From NCBI GenBank assembly GCA_002869425.1, contig PKSZ01000636.1, forward strand, positions 1-7,186: 7,186 nt of DNA, in the 5' to 3' direction. This document shows, piece by piece, positions 6,893-7,186 of this stretch; positions within the stretch are counted from its first letter, which is position 1, and every line of letters begins with the position of its first letter. Below the pieces are notes generated by a model. The model did not search any database. It was given only the letters and a program-made list of their open reading frames with translations, and was not told the origin of the DNA. The position numbers and the translations under genes were made by a program. This DNA comes from Marinilabiliales bacterium. GTDB lineage: Bacteria; Bacteroidota; Bacteroidia; Bacteroidales; BM523.

Positions 6893-6923
6893 AAAAAAAG
6901 GGAGCACTAAAGTACTCCCTTTT
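6893..6923 (-). terminator. Strong intrinsic terminator of the HU gene
   Basis: In the minus-strand RNA, GGGAGUAC pairs with GUGCUCCC around a UUUA loop (8 bp including one G-U wobble), flanked by four A-U pairs and a run of seven U. On the plus strand the same position would be an A-C mismatch, which shows that the element is built to work in the minus direction, after HU. It begins about 20 nt after the HU stop codon. The U-tract runs straight into the trmH start codon at 6892. Confidence 0.85.
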
Positions 6924-6943
6924 CATTTAAAACTCAAATTATC

Positions 6944-7186
6944 TTACTTAACTGTATCAGATAATTCACTACCAGCTTTAAATCTTACAACCTTTTTTGC
7001 TGGAATTGTAATTTCTTTTCCAGTTTGTGGATTTCTTCCAGTTCTAGCATTTCTCTTAGCTACTGAAAATGAGCCAAATCCTACTAATGCAACACGGTCT
7101 CCTTTTTTAAGAGCAGTTGTTGTTGATTTAACAAAAGAATCTAATGCGTCTTTTGCTTGTGCTTTTGTAAGTTTAGCATCTTTTGC
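6944..7186 (-). CDS. HU family DNA-binding protein, C-terminal 80 residues
   Basis: The frame is open at the right edge and ends with TAA at 6946-6944. About the first 10 residues of the usual 90-residue HU are outside the window. HU is a small dimeric nucleoid protein that bends and compacts DNA. Features seen are the dimerisation helix [17 protein letters not shown], the turn [14 protein letters not shown], and the DNA-gripping beta arm [16 protein letters not shown] with the conserved Arg-Asn-Pro (fragment residues 51-53), whose proline intercalates between base pairs. The tail [15 protein letters not shown] is a normal HU ending. IHF subunits share the fold, but this arm and C-terminus read as HU. 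The gene ends with the strong terminator at 6893-6923 and appears to be transcribed separately from trmH. Confidence 0.95.
   Translation of the reverse strand, partial: AKDAKLTKAQAKDALDSFVKSTTTALKKGDRVALVGFGSFSVAKRNARTGRNPQTGKEITIPAKKVVRFKAGSELSDTVK

Noticed and set aside
6893..6907. GTG at 6907 as the start of trmH
   Set aside because: The GTG and next four codons are made of the loop-side stem and U-tract of the HU terminator. The ATG at 6892 gives the expected family N-terminus.
1..7186. Mobile element, CRISPR array, tRNA, rRNA or defence system
   Set aside because: I saw no transposase, terminal repeats, spaced direct repeats or structural-RNA signature. All long frames belong to common chromosomal families.

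Overview
The window is ordinary-looking chromosome from a member of the Bacteroidota. Four signs agree: low GC, near-perfect copies of the Bacteroidota -7 promoter element (TAnnTTTG), a protease ending in a type IX secretion (T9SS) sorting domain, and an N-terminal lipoprotein fragment that reads like the dipeptidyl peptidase III of Bacteroides. T9SS cargo points to an environmental or Porphyromonas-like Bacteroidales, a flavobacterium or a cytophagal lineage rather than a typical gut Bacteroides. That placement is inference.

Left to right: (1) on the minus strand, the first 131 codons of a lipoprotein dipeptidyl peptidase III, cut by the left edge, with its promoter upstream; (2) a minus-strand unit transcribed right to left from about 3370: LytTR response regulator, then a class III PLP aminotransferase 12 bp downstream, then a secreted protein of unknown function that starts at a TTG codon inside the end of the aminotransferase, followed by a short terminator hairpin; (3) a 167-bp divergent intergenic region with a perfect -7 element for the regulator and a 16-bp palindrome; (4) on the plus strand, a 906-residue subtilisin-family (S8) protease with signal peptide, propeptide, catalytic domain, about 390 residues of accessory domains and a T9SS C-terminal domain; (5) tail to tail with it, only 4 bp apart, a minus-strand TrmH-type tRNA methyltransferase; (6) a strong terminator, and the C-terminal 80 residues of an HU DNA-binding protein cut by the right edge.

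Peptide handling is a loose theme: a secreted protease that would cut proteins outside the cell and a lipoprotein dipeptidyl peptidase that would trim peptides, with an amino-acid aminotransferase between them. The sequence does not prove they act together. The LytTR regulator has no histidine kinase next to it within the window, and it is divergent from the protease, so the protease is a candidate target. I see no mobile element, CRISPR array, tRNA, rRNA or clear undescribed system. The most useful points are start-site corrections (protease, TrmH), a TTG start in an overlapping gene pair, a terminator whose U-tract runs directly into the trmH start codon, an altered histidine motif in the protease, and the regulator/protease arrangement.
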